Assembly (NCBI RefSeq): GCF_001042655.1 | Contig: NZ_AP012332.1 | Coordinates: forward strand, 992,001 to 1,056,000 | DNA: 64,000 nt | Reading direction: 5' to 3' | Origin: Gardnerella vaginalis ATCC 14018 = JCM 11026 | Lineage (GTDB): Bacteria > Actinomycetota > Actinomycetes > Actinomycetales > Bifidobacteriaceae | Shown: positions 29,310-39,940 of the stretch, piece after piece | Layout of the letters: each line of letters begins with the position of its first letter | How positions within the stretch are numbered: the stretch's first letter is position 1 | Position numbers and translations under genes: made by a program | The notes under the pieces: model-generated | What the model saw: the letters and a program-made list of their open reading frames with translations, nothing else | Databases searched by the model: none | What the model was told of the DNA's origin: nothing

Positions 29310-32300
29310 TCAACTTTCGTTATCTTCGTTCTTACGTCTGCGATGCTTAGCAGCAAATCCAGCTAAACCAACAGACGCTAACAAGCTGGCGATTAACGCG
29401 GACTGTGTAACGTCACTACCAGTTTGAGGCAGAGCTTCTGACGGCTGCTTTGCAGAATCCTTCACGGCTTCTGGCTCTGTTGCTTGCTTAGGTTCCGCAG
29501 CCTGTTCAGGTACGACTTCAGACAAAGGAGCTTCAGGCATCGGAATATACGGATATTCTTCTTGTCTTGGTTCTTCTTCTGGCTTCGACGGAGCTGGTGC
29601 AGGAGCTGGCGGCACAGGCGTTGGAACAGGTGCTGGAGTTGGCACGGGAGCAGGTTTGCTCTCAGAAATCACATCAATTTCAACAGTAATTTCCGCTTCG
29701 CGACCATACTTGTCGGTAGTAGTAAACGTTAGCTCAACTTTCGGCTTGCCGTCAACAATCTTAGGCGTGCCAGAAATCTTGCATTCAGTACCAGCGTAAT
29801 TTGCGTTAATGCCGTTTACAGAAGTCAAGCCTTGAGCAACTAACTCGTTAATAGTTAATGTCTTGCCATCTACTGTAACCGTTGTGTTATTAACATCTCC
29901 TTCAGTCATGTTTTGCAATCTGAAGTTCGTTAGAATACCCTCGCGAGCAGAACCACTAAACTTAAACTTCATAGGAGCCATCTTCTCGAAGTTTGCAGTA
30001 ATAATGGTTTCGCTTTCTGGGAATACCATTGCAATATCAGCGTCAGTAATACCAGCTTGTACAAGTAAATTCTTCAAAGCTTCAATAGTTGAGTGTTGTG
30101 AATTACGAATTATTTTTGCCGTATATGACTTTCCTAATGTTTCAGCAACAATAGCCAATCTATTACGACTTGCTTCATAACTCATATTCTCGTTATTTAT
30201 AGCTTCAGCAAGAATATTCTTTATAGCCGCAAATGTAGAATTCTTAGATTTGCGGATTACATTAGCTGTAAACGACATGCCATAGCGTTCAGCAATCTTA
30301 GCTAATGTTTCACGCTCAATATCAGTTGATTTGTGGTTATCAGCACTGTTATAGATGGTATCAATATGTTTAGAGTAAGATACTTCATCCCAATTCTTGA
30401 ATATGTAACCTTTGTTAGCAAGAACGTCTGGAATATAATTATTTATTTCAGATATTCTATCTTTACGCACCCAGTATGTATGTACTCGTGACTGCATAGT
30501 TCCGCCATTGCCAGCTACATACGTTACCTTTGTGTAGTTTTCTAAAATAAACTTTCCTGCTTGACTGTTACTTGAAGGTAAATCTCTCTCTGCAATCACA
30601 TTCGGAAGCACTTGAATAGGTACATTTTCATAACGTACTATCTTTGCACCCTTCTTATTTGGATCAGATGTTTCAACCCTCACTCTAACAGTAGTAATGC
30701 CCGGCTTTGCAATACGAACGGAATTGGCACCGGAAGAATAAGCTACACCCGCACCATGCATGCCCGCAATCTCTAGGTTATTAGGATCAACACCAGACAC
30801 AAGCTCATCAGGAGCAGGAACTTCGTCTCCAACACTCTTAACAAACTGAGATACATTCACAGGCATATCAGCAATCTGATTTGCAACATATACGCGAATT
30901 TGTCTATTCTTATTTGTGTCAGTTAACGGAACAGGTTTGTTGCCTGCATCATAAACTTCCCACTTGCTAAAGCCCTTAAGCTGTTGCTTTAACTCATTAG
31001 TTTTATTATTAACGTCATTTTCATATGTAGTACTATCGGACTTAAAGTAGATAACTTTCGGTTTGTATGAGCCATCATCCCACTTCCTTCCGAAAGCTGG
31101 TAAGAACACATACGGCACGTAGTTATCTGGAATTTTCTCATTACTCTTCGCGTCGATGATGTTCATCACCTTTTCATACACTGCTTGGTATGTAGTATTT
31201 TCAGAGTACTTTAATTTGCGAATCTCATCATTCGTTAACAACTTTTCACCATTCGCGTTTTGCACATCAACGCTAGTTGCAGATGCTGGTTCACTTACCA
31301 TCAAAGTAGTGACAGGAATTTCAGGTTGATTTGCTAAGCTTCTTCTTGCACGCGAACGAGCATCAGAATTATCATTATCAACAAAATTCTCAAGCTTCCT
31401 CCAGCCTTTGAACACGTAATGGTATCCATCAGCGTCATAATCCTTGCCAACAGCTTGCGGAGCTTTTACGCCCGTAACATCGTCTTTAAGAACGTAGTAC
31501 AGCTTAGTAGTATCTTTATCAAGGCTGCCCTGATCTTTATGATCAACTTGATTGGCATTTATGAAGTTGACCTTAACATACTTATCCTTATTGAGAACAA
31601 GATCACGCTCTGCAGCAACACCCGTAAGAGGATTAGTATCGCCAGGCTGATGTGAAGGCTGAGTACTATCTGGTTTCGGTAGGCTCTTATCGTACATCAA
31701 CTGGTAAAGCACCTTTAAGCGTCCTACAAGTCTATAAGTCTTGTAATCTGCTGCATCCTTATACTTAACTGTAACTTTCAAAGGAACAGTGTACAAAGCA
31801 GGCTTCTTAAGCATCTTCTGCTTTAATGTATTTTGTTCAGCTTCAGTTGGCAAATCATATTCGACTTTTATGTCTTCTACGCCATTATTCGTAGCAGCAT
31901 CTGCTTTGAGTTGAGGCATATTAGTTATAAAATCGGTTAACTTTGGAAGCGTGTCAGGCTTATCTTGCACAGCGACCAAGTAATCAGTCTGCACTGTTGG
32001 TTCTGTCCAAGGGGTTTGATCTGCCACGAACTCTTGGAATGGTTCGTCGACTTTCCACTTGTTAGCAGATTCAGCGACATTTGGAACTGAATCAACCTTC
32101 TTACCGTCGTTAAGCATGCTGCTTCGAGACCAAGTTCCCTTAGCGCCAGTTAGCTGATTATTAAGCCAAGCTAATGCGCCACTTCCTTCTTTTGTAATCT
32201 TCTCAAGATCAGTACCCTTCTTTACGTAGAACACTTTAGGGCCGCTTGTGCCATCCTTCCACAATCGCCCTGGAGCAGGCTTGAAGATTGCGACTACAGC

Positions 32301-35300
32301 ATCCTTAGGAACTTCACCACCGTCAGAAGTGCTAGAGAAGTATTCAATCTTCTTGTAAACAGCGGTGTAAGTTTTGCCAGAATTATCGTCAACAGTAACA
32401 TCTTTATAACGACCTTCAGGATCGATATCGTACTTCTGCTCTGGATTTGGATTCTCAGCAGTCGGTTCTACAACCTTAGTTGCCCAGCCCTTGAACACAT
32501 AGTAGTAATTATCTTGACCGTGATCCTTACCGAAGGCTTGCGGCACGCGGATTCTAACTTCCTTACCCTTATAAACGTACGCAGTAAGAGTAGTTTCTCC
32601 GCCAGCAGGATGATTAGCATTATCTCCATCGTGACCAACAATAGTGCCTTCATCATTCTTTCCGGTAAAAGTAATCGGTGCATACTCGTCAATATGAGCT
32701 TTGCCGTAGTCGGTAGCTTTGAACTTATCCCAATCGCTTGCGTACACCAAATCTGGCAGCACGCGGTACAGCACTTCAGCTTCAGCACTGTTATCACCAA
32801 GCTTCACTTGCACTTTAATCTTGTGCAAGCCTGGAGTGTTGTCAAACTTTTCACCATCAGCAAAGCTGAACTTAGCACCATCTGGATAATCACCAGCATT
32901 CGTTATAAGCTTCTTAGCATCATCACTATTTGCAATACTAATATTCTCAGTTGGCTTAAGCACTTGCGGAGCTGCAGCAACAGGAGCTTTTAGCTTGAAT
33001 TTAGCAGTGTAAATTACCTCAGGACTGTTCTGCTCTTCAGAGCGAATCGGCAAGCGACTTACGCCATCAGCATACTGAAGCTTCGTAGAGCCAGCATCAT
33101 ACGAACCGATTTGCGAAGTCCAGCCATCAAACTCATAGCCTTGCTTTGCTTTCACTGTTGGAAGTGGCATCTGGTATGCCTTCGTGCCCTTAATTGCGTC
33201 GTACACAAGAGCAGAGCCGTCAGCTACATTATTATTTTGCCAGTCAACAACGCTACCCATAGAGCCTTGCTTATCATCCACTTTGAACACGTAGCGCGTG
33301 TAGTTGGTTGGGCGATACTGATTATCGTCCTGGCGCTTAAGCACGCGAACGTCTTTATACTTGAAGGTGATTGTAGGGATACCGTTAGTCTGCTTACCTT
33401 CGCTATCAGTAGTATAAATAATATTCTTCTGCGTAGTTTCCGGCATAAATCCTTCAATCGGCTTATAGAATGCTACGTCATAGTTTCTATTTACAGAGCT
33501 GACTTCGCTTTCTGGAAGAAGCTCCTTGCCGTTTTGATCAATATACTTTACCTTATACTTGCGCGTATTGTACGTTTGGTAAATAAACTCGCCAGTATTC
33601 TGCTTCTCATCACTCGAGGCTTCAAAGCTCGTGAAATGCTTATCCGGGAAGTGCGTTTCGTCACTGTAGACTGCTTCAGCATTGTAGCGCAAATGCTCGC
33701 GCAAACCTGAAACCGTTTGAGTAGAAATGTGATCCACCATCGCGGCTTTTTCTGCGTCTGAAAGACCCTCTTTCTTATAGTCAGCAAACGTGTACCCTGG
33801 CTTTAAGAATATGTGCTTAAAAGTACCGTTGTAGCGAGTATCCCTAACCCACACTGCATCAAGCTTTATATCTTCTACTACTTTATTGCCAAAAGCGTAC
33901 GGCAAAGTTTTGCCGTTCTTAGTAATTTCCCAACCGTAGAAGTCGTAGCCCTTACGCGTTGGAACCTTTATATCATTCTTTTCGTCAATAACATTGTAGC
34001 GAGCGAACTCTTTTTTCTTAACTACATCTTGGATAGTATTGCCGTTTTCGTCAGTTCCAGGCATATGGTAGTCAAGCGTCACAGTGTGCTTAATATTAGT
34101 TGGCTTACCCCAGGCAGCGTAAAGCTTAATGCCGTTGACTGGCATTGTAATATCTTTGTTTTCGCCATTTATAAACTGAGTACCAGCCTGATCAACAGCC
34201 CAGCCTTTAAACACATAGTCTTCTGGCAAATCAGCAGGGCGAACGATGGAGTAAGTCTTGTTATTAAGCGTGAAAGTATACTTGCCGTCGAACTGCTTAG
34301 ACGTATTACCGGCATCGTCTTTAGTTACAGAAGCATCGTAAGACGTATCGTTTCCGTATAAATCTTTGTCTTCGCCCGTCAAATCTTTTTTGCCGCGCTT
34401 AGTCAAGCTATACTCGAACGGCAGGCTCTCTTTAGCAGAGCCATTGCCGTCCTTTATAGCCTTGCCGTCCGCATTATAAAACTGCACATCGTACGACTTG
34501 CGGTTGTACCTAAATTCAAGTAGTTTGTTAGTTTCAAATTCAGTTGCATCACCAGAATAATCTTCTTGTTCATCTACTGGAACGCCCCTATACTTTCGAA
34601 ATGCTAAATGATACTTTTTAGCAAAAGCATTCTTCTCACCATCACTTAAATCATCCCAATTCCCATGACCATGAGATTCGTTATACCACTCTTCCCGATT
34701 ATCTTCAAAGTCGAATGAATCTAACGAATCACCAACTTTTGTCTTATCATAACCATTAGCAGGATTAAAACCTGCAATAGATGGAGCTGTATATAAATAA
34801 CCCGAATTGTCAGTATCATCTTTGCTATATGAATCAGTTGAAAGCTCATAATCATTGTCGCCTATATCATCGCCACCGTTTTTAGCAGACGCTATACTTT
34901 GCTTCCTAATAATCACCTGTATAGGCGCACTGTTACTACTGCTATCAGCTGTAAGCAGACGCTGATTATCTTTCAACTCGTATTGGTGTGCACTAGGATT
35001 CGAAGGGTCATCGCTAATTCTAGGTGCTATGCCAGCACCATTCTTAAAATCAACACGCAAACTAGGATCAGCAAATTCTTTTATAGTAAAACGATACGGA
35101 GGAGTGTCACGATAGCAACGTCTACCATCTCCTGCATATCCAAGTGTCCAACCTAAAGAGCCTATATTTTCTTCATTAAAATCTAATTCATTTATATCAG
35201 GCCAAATATCAGTAAGCTTTTGACCGTAACGAACATTTACGCGGTAACCTTTATGGTTAATTGCATTACCGCTGTCATCTTCGTTTTTGTCATCATACTC

Positions 35301-38300
35301 ATCTGAGCAATTTCCGCCGCCAGCATAGCAATAAATAGTTTTATTTCCATGCTCATCTTCTCTTTTTATAGCAGCATTGTTTAAGCGACCATTATTTATA
35401 TCAGCAGGCTTAGCAAAAATAAGCTCGTAAGTATTGCGGTCGTAAACTAAGTTAAGAGTGTTGTTTAAGTCGTCCGCGCAAAGCTGTGATTTACTACGTT
35501 TGCCTAAATCTGGGCGGCCAGGCACAAAATCATGTTCCTCACTGTTAAGCTTTTTAGTAAGCTCCTTATTCACATGGAAGTAGCGTGTGAATATATCCTT
35601 GCCTTTGTTTTCAGCGGCACCAGGATTCGCGGTATTGTACCCATCTAAGCTTGTTACAGGCGTATCGTTCATCCAGTTGAACTTTGAAATTAAGCCAGTC
35701 TTATGGTCAGAATCTTTTCCCTGCAGCTCTTCTTTAGTTAAGCCAAGCTCTGGGTTTTCTACATAATTATCTTCGTTTTCACCATTAAGCTTATTAGTAT
35801 CATTAGCAACGCCGGCATCATCCATTTTATTAAGCGCAACTTCACTGTCTGTCTTCACATTCTTGCGCTCAACAAGACCCACAAAGTCGTAGTTTTTAAG
35901 CGAATTTGGATTATCTTTGTCAACTAAATCCGCTTTTTGCACCCACACGTTCACGCGGTAGCTAGTAGTATTGTTCGCTTCCCAATTAGCCCGGAATTGC
36001 ACATTGTGATCCGGCATCTTGTAGTCATCAAGAGAAACAATAGTATTCTCATCATAAAGCGGATCACTCTTTTGGTTAGGATCAACTAAAGACCATCCTT
36101 TAAAAGTGTAACCGCGCCTAGTTGGTTCCTTAACTTGTGGCACATCTTGCTGGTAATACACTTTTTGAGCAGTAACATCCGTACCGCCAGCAGAATCGTA
36201 AGTAACTTCATACGCTTTACGGTAGTAGCGAAGGTTCAAAACAAGCTTGTCTTTTTCATCTTCAGAATCCGAAAGCGGCGAGCTAATAAGATTATGTTCC
36301 GGTTCGTAGCCTGGGATGTACGTTGAAACAGCTGTTACATCCGAGCCAACTGTGCCAGTAATCTCTGTAACGTGAATATTCTCAGAAGTGCCATCCTTAT
36401 GCGTTATAGTAATTACTTTACCTATACCCAAATTTGGAGCATCGATAAACTTATCCTTATTATCGAGATCTTGCACCAAGTGACGCACATAGTACTTAGC
36501 TGTTTTAGGAGCGTAGTTGATGTTCAACTCGCCGTAGTACTGAATGCCGTCTTCTGCTGGCATCTGCGTAGAGGATGAAGATTGCGGATTTGTAGTTGTT
36601 TGAGATGATGAGGCTTGCGGAGCTTGAGCGCCGTTATTTCCCCCAACAGCCTGCCTTTTCTTTACAGCGTATTCTTTAATAAGATTTTTGTCTAGACGCA
36701 AGTAGCGAACAGCGTCCGCATTCGTACCGTCGTCAATAACGAACTCGTTTTTATCGTTTTTAATGTAGTACTGGTATGTGCCTGAATGATATACAGATGG
36801 GCGGTATCCAGCAGACTTTGGAAGCTCAATATATTCGTACTTGCCATCTTTGCCAAGATTATCGAAGCCGGCTTTGTCAATCGTAAGCTCGTACGGCTGC
36901 ACAAGCTGCTTATTCGCAGCGCCGCCAATCGTATAGCGAATTTGCAAATTGTATGTAGCTTTTGGCTTTTTGTCGGTTTGTACCTGTTCGTTGGCTTGCT
37001 CTGTGCTCTTCGCCTCTGGATTATCTGTATTCGGCTTAATTACCTGGCTATTTGGATCAGTTGCTGCGTTATTAGTTGTTGTGCCAGTGTTCTGTGTGCC
37101 AGCCGGTGTAGAATCAGGTGAAGGCGTTGTGTCAGAAGCTGAAGGCGTAGCGCTTTTATCTTTGCCAGTGACGCCTGTACCTGTAACTGCACCTTGCGCA
37201 TTATCATGCGAACCTTGTGCAGTGCCTTGTGCAGTTGGATTTTCTGCACTTTGCCCTTGCGCACCTTGCCCCCCTTGAGCATTGCCATTGCCTTCTGCAC
37301 TTGGGCTCGCTGTATTTCCAGCACCAGAGCTAGATTCTGTACCTGCTGAAGGTGCAGAAGCAGACAGAGTTTCAGGCGCATTACTTGCAGGAGTTACGCT
37401 ACTCCCCTTGTTAGAACCGTTTGCACTTTCATCAACACTTCTACGAGAACGCACTTTTGGCTTATTTTCATCGTTTACTGTATTCGCATTTTCTTCGTGA
37501 GTGCTTGAAGGTTGTGCGCTTGTATTCTGCTCTGTAGCAGGCTGCTTATTTTCAGCGTGTTCAGTCTGCGCTGAATTCTGATTTGGTTCAGCCTTTGCCT
37601 CTGGTTTCGTCTTCGCAACAGTCTTTGCACTTGCAGGCTGTGAAGTTTCTGGTTGTGCAGATTGCTTCGCTGCAGGAGCAGCAGCTGGCTTTGTGTATGA
37701 AGCCTTTGTATCAGCTGGCTTTGTATCAGCTGGCTTTACAGAATTTTCAACTTTAGGTTTTGCAACAGCTGGCTTTTCAGTCGTTTTATGTGCAGGTACA
37801 GACGCGTTCGACTTTGGCTTCTCCGCAACCTTACCAGTTTCAGCTGGATTGGTTTTCTCATCCTTAGTCTGCGTTGTATCAGACTTCTTCGCAGATTTTA
37901 CAGGTTTTGCAATCTCAGAACTTGATGTATCTTGCTTACCCTTAGTCGCAGTCTTAGTAGCACTATTATCTGCATTACTGTCTGCACTACTAGCCGCAGA
38001 TCTATCCTCAAAATTATTAGTATCAAAAGAACGATTTGAAGGCGAAGACGAATCGACATTTGTAACAAAATATTCGCCAGAATCCTTAACACCTACGGAA
38101 GAATCGCCAGCAACCGTTTCCTGATTCTCAACGCCTTCAGCGATAGAATTAGAATCAGTATTTTTAACTGAATACTCTTTAGCAGAACCAACCATCTGAC
38201 GCGTAGTACGATCAAAAGTAGCACCCGTGTTAAGCAATCCATGCTTATATAAGCCGTTTCCATCGCCCTTGCCATCGCCCTTGCCATTACCATTCCCAGC

Positions 38301-38612
38301 ACCTTTGCCAGAAGTCTTAGCAACACTATTTACATAAGACGGATCAAAAGAATCAGGGTTAAAAGAAGTCCTAGCTAAAGCCGCTGCGCCAGGCAACACC
38401 ATAGACAATGTAGACGCTAAAGCTACAGCTGCAACGCCAAGGCGATGACCAGAAGCACTAGTAGCAGTAGACGAGGAAGAACGCTTAGCAGTCTTAGCAT
38501 TTTTCTTAACGCTCTTAACACTCTTAGCGTTACTAGCGTCGCCAGAAACGCTCTTATGCTTAGCGGATTTAATGCTTAAAACGTCACTACCACTATTTTT
38601 AGTTCTAGCCAA
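29310..38612 (-). CDS. Giant LPXTG cell-wall-anchored surface protein with InlB-like and Rib-like repeats
   Basis: About 3100 aa. An extended signal peptide (GHRLGVAAVALASTLSMVLP) precedes a disordered Ser/Thr/Ala/Lys/Glu-rich region up to about residue 555. Then come many Listeria-Bacteroides (InlB/Flg_new) beta modules, each with a YxFxGW core (GYTFKGWSLVD, YVFKGWAVD, YDFYGWEITK, YEFDGWTSQ). The C-terminal third has three units of about 350 aa, each a Rib-like beta domain, a YVFKGW domain and a PAxGRxWxDG segment. The end is LPQTG, a membrane helix and KHRRRK, a sortase signal. Start: TTG at 38612 with GGGAG 5 bases away fits better than TTG at 38624, whose site is only 1 base away. Likely an adhesin or biofilm protein; the ligand is unknown. 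Confidence 0.92.
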   Translation of the reverse strand: MARTKNSGSDVLSIKSAKHKSVSGDASNAKSVKSVKKNAKTAKRSSSSTATSASGHRLGVAAVALASTLSMVLPGAAALARTSFNPDSFDPSYVNSVAKTSGKGAGNGNGKGDGKGDGNGLYKHGLLNTGATFDRTTRQMVGSAKEYSVKNTDSNSIAEGVENQETVAGDSSVGVKDSGEYFVTNVDSSSPSNRSFDTNNFEDRSAASSADSNADNSATKTATKGKQDTSSSEIAKPVKSAKKSDTTQTKDEKTNPAETGKVAEKPKSNASVPAHKTTEKPAVAKPKVENSVKPADTKPADTKASYTKPAAAPAAKQSAQPETSQPASAKTVAKTKPEAKAEPNQNSAQTEHAENKQPATEQNTSAQPSSTHEENANTVNDENKPKVRSRRSVDESANGSNKGSSVTPASNAPETLSASAPSAGTESSSGAGNTASPSAEGNGNAQGGQGAQGQSAENPTAQGTAQGSHDNAQGAVTGTGVTGKDKSATPSASDTTPSPDSTPAGTQNTGTTTNNAATDPNSQVIKPNTDNPEAKSTEQANEQVQTDKKPKATYNLQIRYTIGGAANKQLVQPYELTIDKAGFDNLGKDGKYEYIELPKSAGYRPSVYHSGTYQYYIKNDKNEFVIDDGTNADAVRYLRLDKNLIKEYAVKKRQAVGGNNGAQAPQASSSQTTTNPQSSSSTQMPAEDGIQYYGELNINYAPKTAKYYVRHLVQDLDNKDKFIDAPNLGIGKVITITHKDGTSENIHVTEITGTVGSDVTAVSTYIPGYEPEHNLISSPLSDSEDEKDKLVLNLRYYRKAYEVTYDSAGGTDVTAQKVYYQQDVPQVKEPTRRGYTFKGWSLVDPNQKSDPLYDENTIVSLDDYKMPDHNVQFRANWEANNTTSYRVNVWVQKADLVDKDNPNSLKNYDFVGLVERKNVKTDSEVALNKMDDAGVANDTNKLNGENEDNYVENPELGLTKEELQGKDSDHKTGLISKFNWMNDTPVTSLDGYNTANPGAAENKGKDIFTRYFHVNKELTKKLNSEEHDFVPGRPDLGKRSKSQLCADDLNNTLNLVYDRNTYELIFAKPADINNGRLNNAAIKREDEHGNKTIYCYAGGGNCSDEYDDKNEDDSGNAINHKGYRVNVRYGQKLTDIWPDINELDFNEENIGSLGWTLGYAGDGRRCYRDTPPYRFTIKEFADPSLRVDFKNGAGIAPRISDDPSNPSAHQYELKDNQRLLTADSSSNSAPIQVIIRKQSIASAKNGGDDIGDNDYELSTDSYSKDDTDNSGYLYTAPSIAGFNPANGYDKTKVGDSLDSFDFEDNREEWYNESHGHGNWDDLSDGEKNAFAKKYHLAFRKYRGVPVDEQEDYSGDATEFETNKLLEFRYNRKSYDVQFYNADGKAIKDGNGSAKESLPFEYSLTKRGKKDLTGEDKDLYGNDTSYDASVTKDDAGNTSKQFDGKYTFTLNNKTYSIVRPADLPEDYVFKGWAVDQAGTQFINGENKDITMPVNGIKLYAAWGKPTNIKHTVTLDYHMPGTDENGNTIQDVVKKKEFARYNVIDEKNDIKVPTRKGYDFYGWEITKNGKTLPYAFGNKVVEDIKLDAVWVRDTRYNGTFKHIFLKPGYTFADYKKEGLSDAEKAAMVDHISTQTVSGLREHLRYNAEAVYSDETHFPDKHFTSFEASSDEKQNTGEFIYQTYNTRKYKVKYIDQNGKELLPESEVSSVNRNYDVAFYKPIEGFMPETTQKNIIYTTDSEGKQTNGIPTITFKYKDVRVLKRQDDNQYRPTNYTRYVFKVDDKQGSMGSVVDWQNNNVADGSALVYDAIKGTKAYQMPLPTVKAKQGYEFDGWTSQIGSYDAGSTKLQYADGVSRLPIRSEEQNSPEVIYTAKFKLKAPVAAAPQVLKPTENISIANSDDAKKLITNAGDYPDGAKFSFADGEKFDNTPGLHKIKVQVKLGDNSAEAEVLYRVLPDLVYASDWDKFKATDYGKAHIDEYAPITFTGKNDEGTIVGHDGDNANHPAGGETTLTAYVYKGKEVRIRVPQAFGKDHGQDNYYYVFKGWATKVVEPTAENPNPEQKYDIDPEGRYKDVTVDDNSGKTYTAVYKKIEYFSSTSDGGEVPKDAVVAIFKPAPGRLWKDGTSGPKVFYVKKGTDLEKITKEGSGALAWLNNQLTGAKGTWSRSSMLNDGKKVDSVPNVAESANKWKVDEPFQEFVADQTPWTEPTVQTDYLVAVQDKPDTLPKLTDFITNMPQLKADAATNNGVEDIKVEYDLPTEAEQNTLKQKMLKKPALYTVPLKVTVKYKDAADYKTYRLVGRLKVLYQLMYDKSLPKPDSTQPSHQPGDTNPLTGVAAERDLVLNKDKYVKVNFINANQVDHKDQGSLDKDTTKLYYVLKDDVTGVKAPQAVGKDYDADGYHYVFKGWRKLENFVDNDNSDARSRARRSLANQPEIPVTTLMVSEPASATSVDVQNANGEKLLTNDEIRKLKYSENTTYQAVYEKVMNIIDAKSNEKIPDNYVPYVFLPAFGRKWDDGSYKPKVIYFKSDSTTYENDVNNKTNELKQQLKGFSKWEVYDAGNKPVPLTDTNKNRQIRVYVANQIADMPVNVSQFVKSVGDEVPAPDELVSGVDPNNLEIAGMHGAGVAYSSGANSVRIAKPGITTVRVRVETSDPNKKGAKIVRYENVPIQVLPNVIAERDLPSSNSQAGKFILENYTKVTYVAGNGGTMQSRVHTYWVRKDRISEINNYIPDVLANKGYIFKNWDEVSYSKHIDTIYNSADNHKSTDIERETLAKIAERYGMSFTANVIRKSKNSTFAAIKNILAEAINNENMSYEASRNRLAIVAETLGKSYTAKIIRNSQHSTIEALKNLLVQAGITDADIAMVFPESETIITANFEKMAPMKFKFSGSAREGILTNFRLQNMTEGDVNNTTVTVDGKTLTINELVAQGLTSVNGINANYAGTECKISGTPKIVDGKPKVELTFTTTDKYGREAEITVEIDVISESKPAPVPTPAPVPTPVPPAPAPAPSKPEEEPRQEEYPYIPMPEAPLSEVVPEQAAEPKQATEPEAVKDSAKQPSEALPQTGSDVTQSALIASLLASVGLAGFAAKHRRRKNEDNES

Positions 38613-38766
38613 TTCGACTCCCAAACTCCGTTACATCTAGTACATAGAATCAACATGCACGTTTAGTATTTAACAATCAAAATACACAACATACGGCAAT
38701 GTTTAGCAACCAGTGCACTCCAAAAAAAATACTTAACCTTTATTATTTAAGCACAAGCTATGGATA

Positions 38767-38803
38767 CCCCCCCCCCATAAGCATTGCAATTTCTGTGTTT
38801 TTG
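38767..38803 (-). promoter_or_regulatory. G10 tract in the probable promoter of the giant surface protein
   Basis: C10 on the plus strand (38767-38776), G10 in the direction of the gene, lies about 155 bases before the start codon. On the minus strand TTGCAA lies 17 bases before TATCCA, with the tract inside that spacer. The -10 match is weak (3/6), and TAAATAAT further down is another -10 candidate. A homopolymer this long is prone to slippage, which would change promoter spacing. This is inferred from sequence only. Confidence 0.5.
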
Positions 38804-38856
38804 GTGTTTCTTGTACTAAGTGAAATACCATGCTTGGTAGAGATTCTCGATTTTTC

Positions 38857-38900
38857 AAAAAAAAAACCGCGCAAACCAAGAAAATCTTGACTATGCGCGG
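38857..38900 (-). terminator. rplY terminator
   Basis: On the minus strand CCGCGCA and TGCGCGG pair around an inner CAAGA/TCTTG stem, followed by T10. This is a strong intrinsic terminator separating rplY from the giant surface gene. Confidence 0.88.
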
Positions 38901-38933
38901 CTTATAAAATCTTAGAAAATCCTAAGCAAAACC

Positions 38934-39551
38934 TTACTCGGCTGCAGGAGCTTCTGCAGCAGGAGCGGCAGCATCGGCAGCAGGAGCGGCAGCTGTCTCT
39001 TCTGTAGCAGCATCTTCTGGAACAGTAACGCTAACAACAGACTCTTCGCCATCCATGTCGAGCACAACGCCCTCAGGAAGCTTAACATCTTTAGCAAACA
39101 CCTTGGTGCCATCGGTCAAGCCGTCAACATTAACCACCAAGCGCTCTGGCAAGTTGGCAACGTCTGCGCGAACCTTAAGCTCCTGAACGTCTACGAATGC
39201 AACAGCAGCACCCTTTGGAGTGCCTTCAACAAACACTGGCACCTCAACGTCAATCTTTTCGCCAGCCTTAACTTCGTAGAAGTCAATGTGCTCAACGATG
39301 CGCTTAACAGGGTTGCGCTGAACGTCCTTAACAACTGCGATTCGTGACTCATTGCCGAACTTAATAGTGAACAAAGCGTTTGCGTGACGAAGAGAAAGAG
39401 TAGTCTCCCTCATTGGAAGAGTCACGTGTACAGGTTCAGCACCACCAGCGTAAATGCTGGCTGGAATCAAATTGGCAACACGCAAACGGCGAGCAACGCC
39501 CTTACCGAATTCATTGCGAACTTCGCCTTCAAGTGTAATCTTTGTAGCCAT
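38934..39551 (-). CDS. rplY: 50S ribosomal protein L25/general stress protein Ctc
   Basis: Binds 5S rRNA in the large subunit. The 205-aa protein has an N-terminal L25 domain (MATKITLEGEVRNEFGKG, RVANLIPASIYAGG, VKRIVEHIDFYEVKAGEKID) and a C-terminal beta domain of the Ctc/TL5 type (VVNVDGLTDGTKVFAKDVKL). An Ala/Glu-rich tail follows (EETAAAPAADAAAPAAE), probably disordered. AAGGAG sits about 7 bases before the ATG. It is a single-gene unit with a strong terminator. Confidence 0.95.
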   Translation of the reverse strand: MATKITLEGEVRNEFGKGVARRLRVANLIPASIYAGGAEPVHVTLPMRETTLSLRHANALFTIKFGNESRIAVVKDVQRNPVKRIVEHIDFYEVKAGEKIDVEVPVFVEGTPKGAAVAFVDVQELKVRADVANLPERLVVNVDGLTDGTKVFAKDVKLPEGVVLDMDGEESVVSVTVPEDAATEETAAAPAADAAAPAAEAPAAE

Positions 39552-39940
39552 ATCGGTCTCCTTATGGTCTGGATTATGCGGATAATCTTATTTAAATCCA
39601 GCTTCAGGCGCACCGACGCGCCGAAAACCACCATAAGTTGGCTATCAGCCCAGTCGATAACGGAACTTACACAACAATCGCAAGCAACCAACGAATCGCA
39701 AAGCGCCTATCGCAAGTATCGCAGTGTTATTCCCTCGCCAAAGCAACTTATCTAGTCTATAAAAACACTTAGACAGATAAAGTCTAAAGTCAAATCCAAC
39801 ACCAAAAGGTGACTTGAATCACACCAACGATTATCATGTATATATAGTCAAAGGCGCATAACAAATATGTGCTCGAAACAAGCTGATTTAACCAAAATAA
39901 ATTAGCAAATTTAAGCATTTAGCAAAATTAAGGAGCAGAT
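39552..39940. other. Divergent intergenic region
   Basis: A 389-base region between rplY (leftward) and the acyl-CoA ligase (rightward). No gene is visible. A small hairpin (TTATCTAGTCTA against TAGACAGATAA, 39748-39780) lies roughly midway. TATATATAG near 39839 could be part of a -10 for the ligase gene. The function of the hairpin is unknown. Confidence 0.5.

Noticed and set aside
36786..38124. Several plus-strand frames of 60-140 codons opposite the giant surface gene
   Set aside because: They are antisense shadows of its low-complexity N-terminal region, with no ribosome-binding sites and biased composition.
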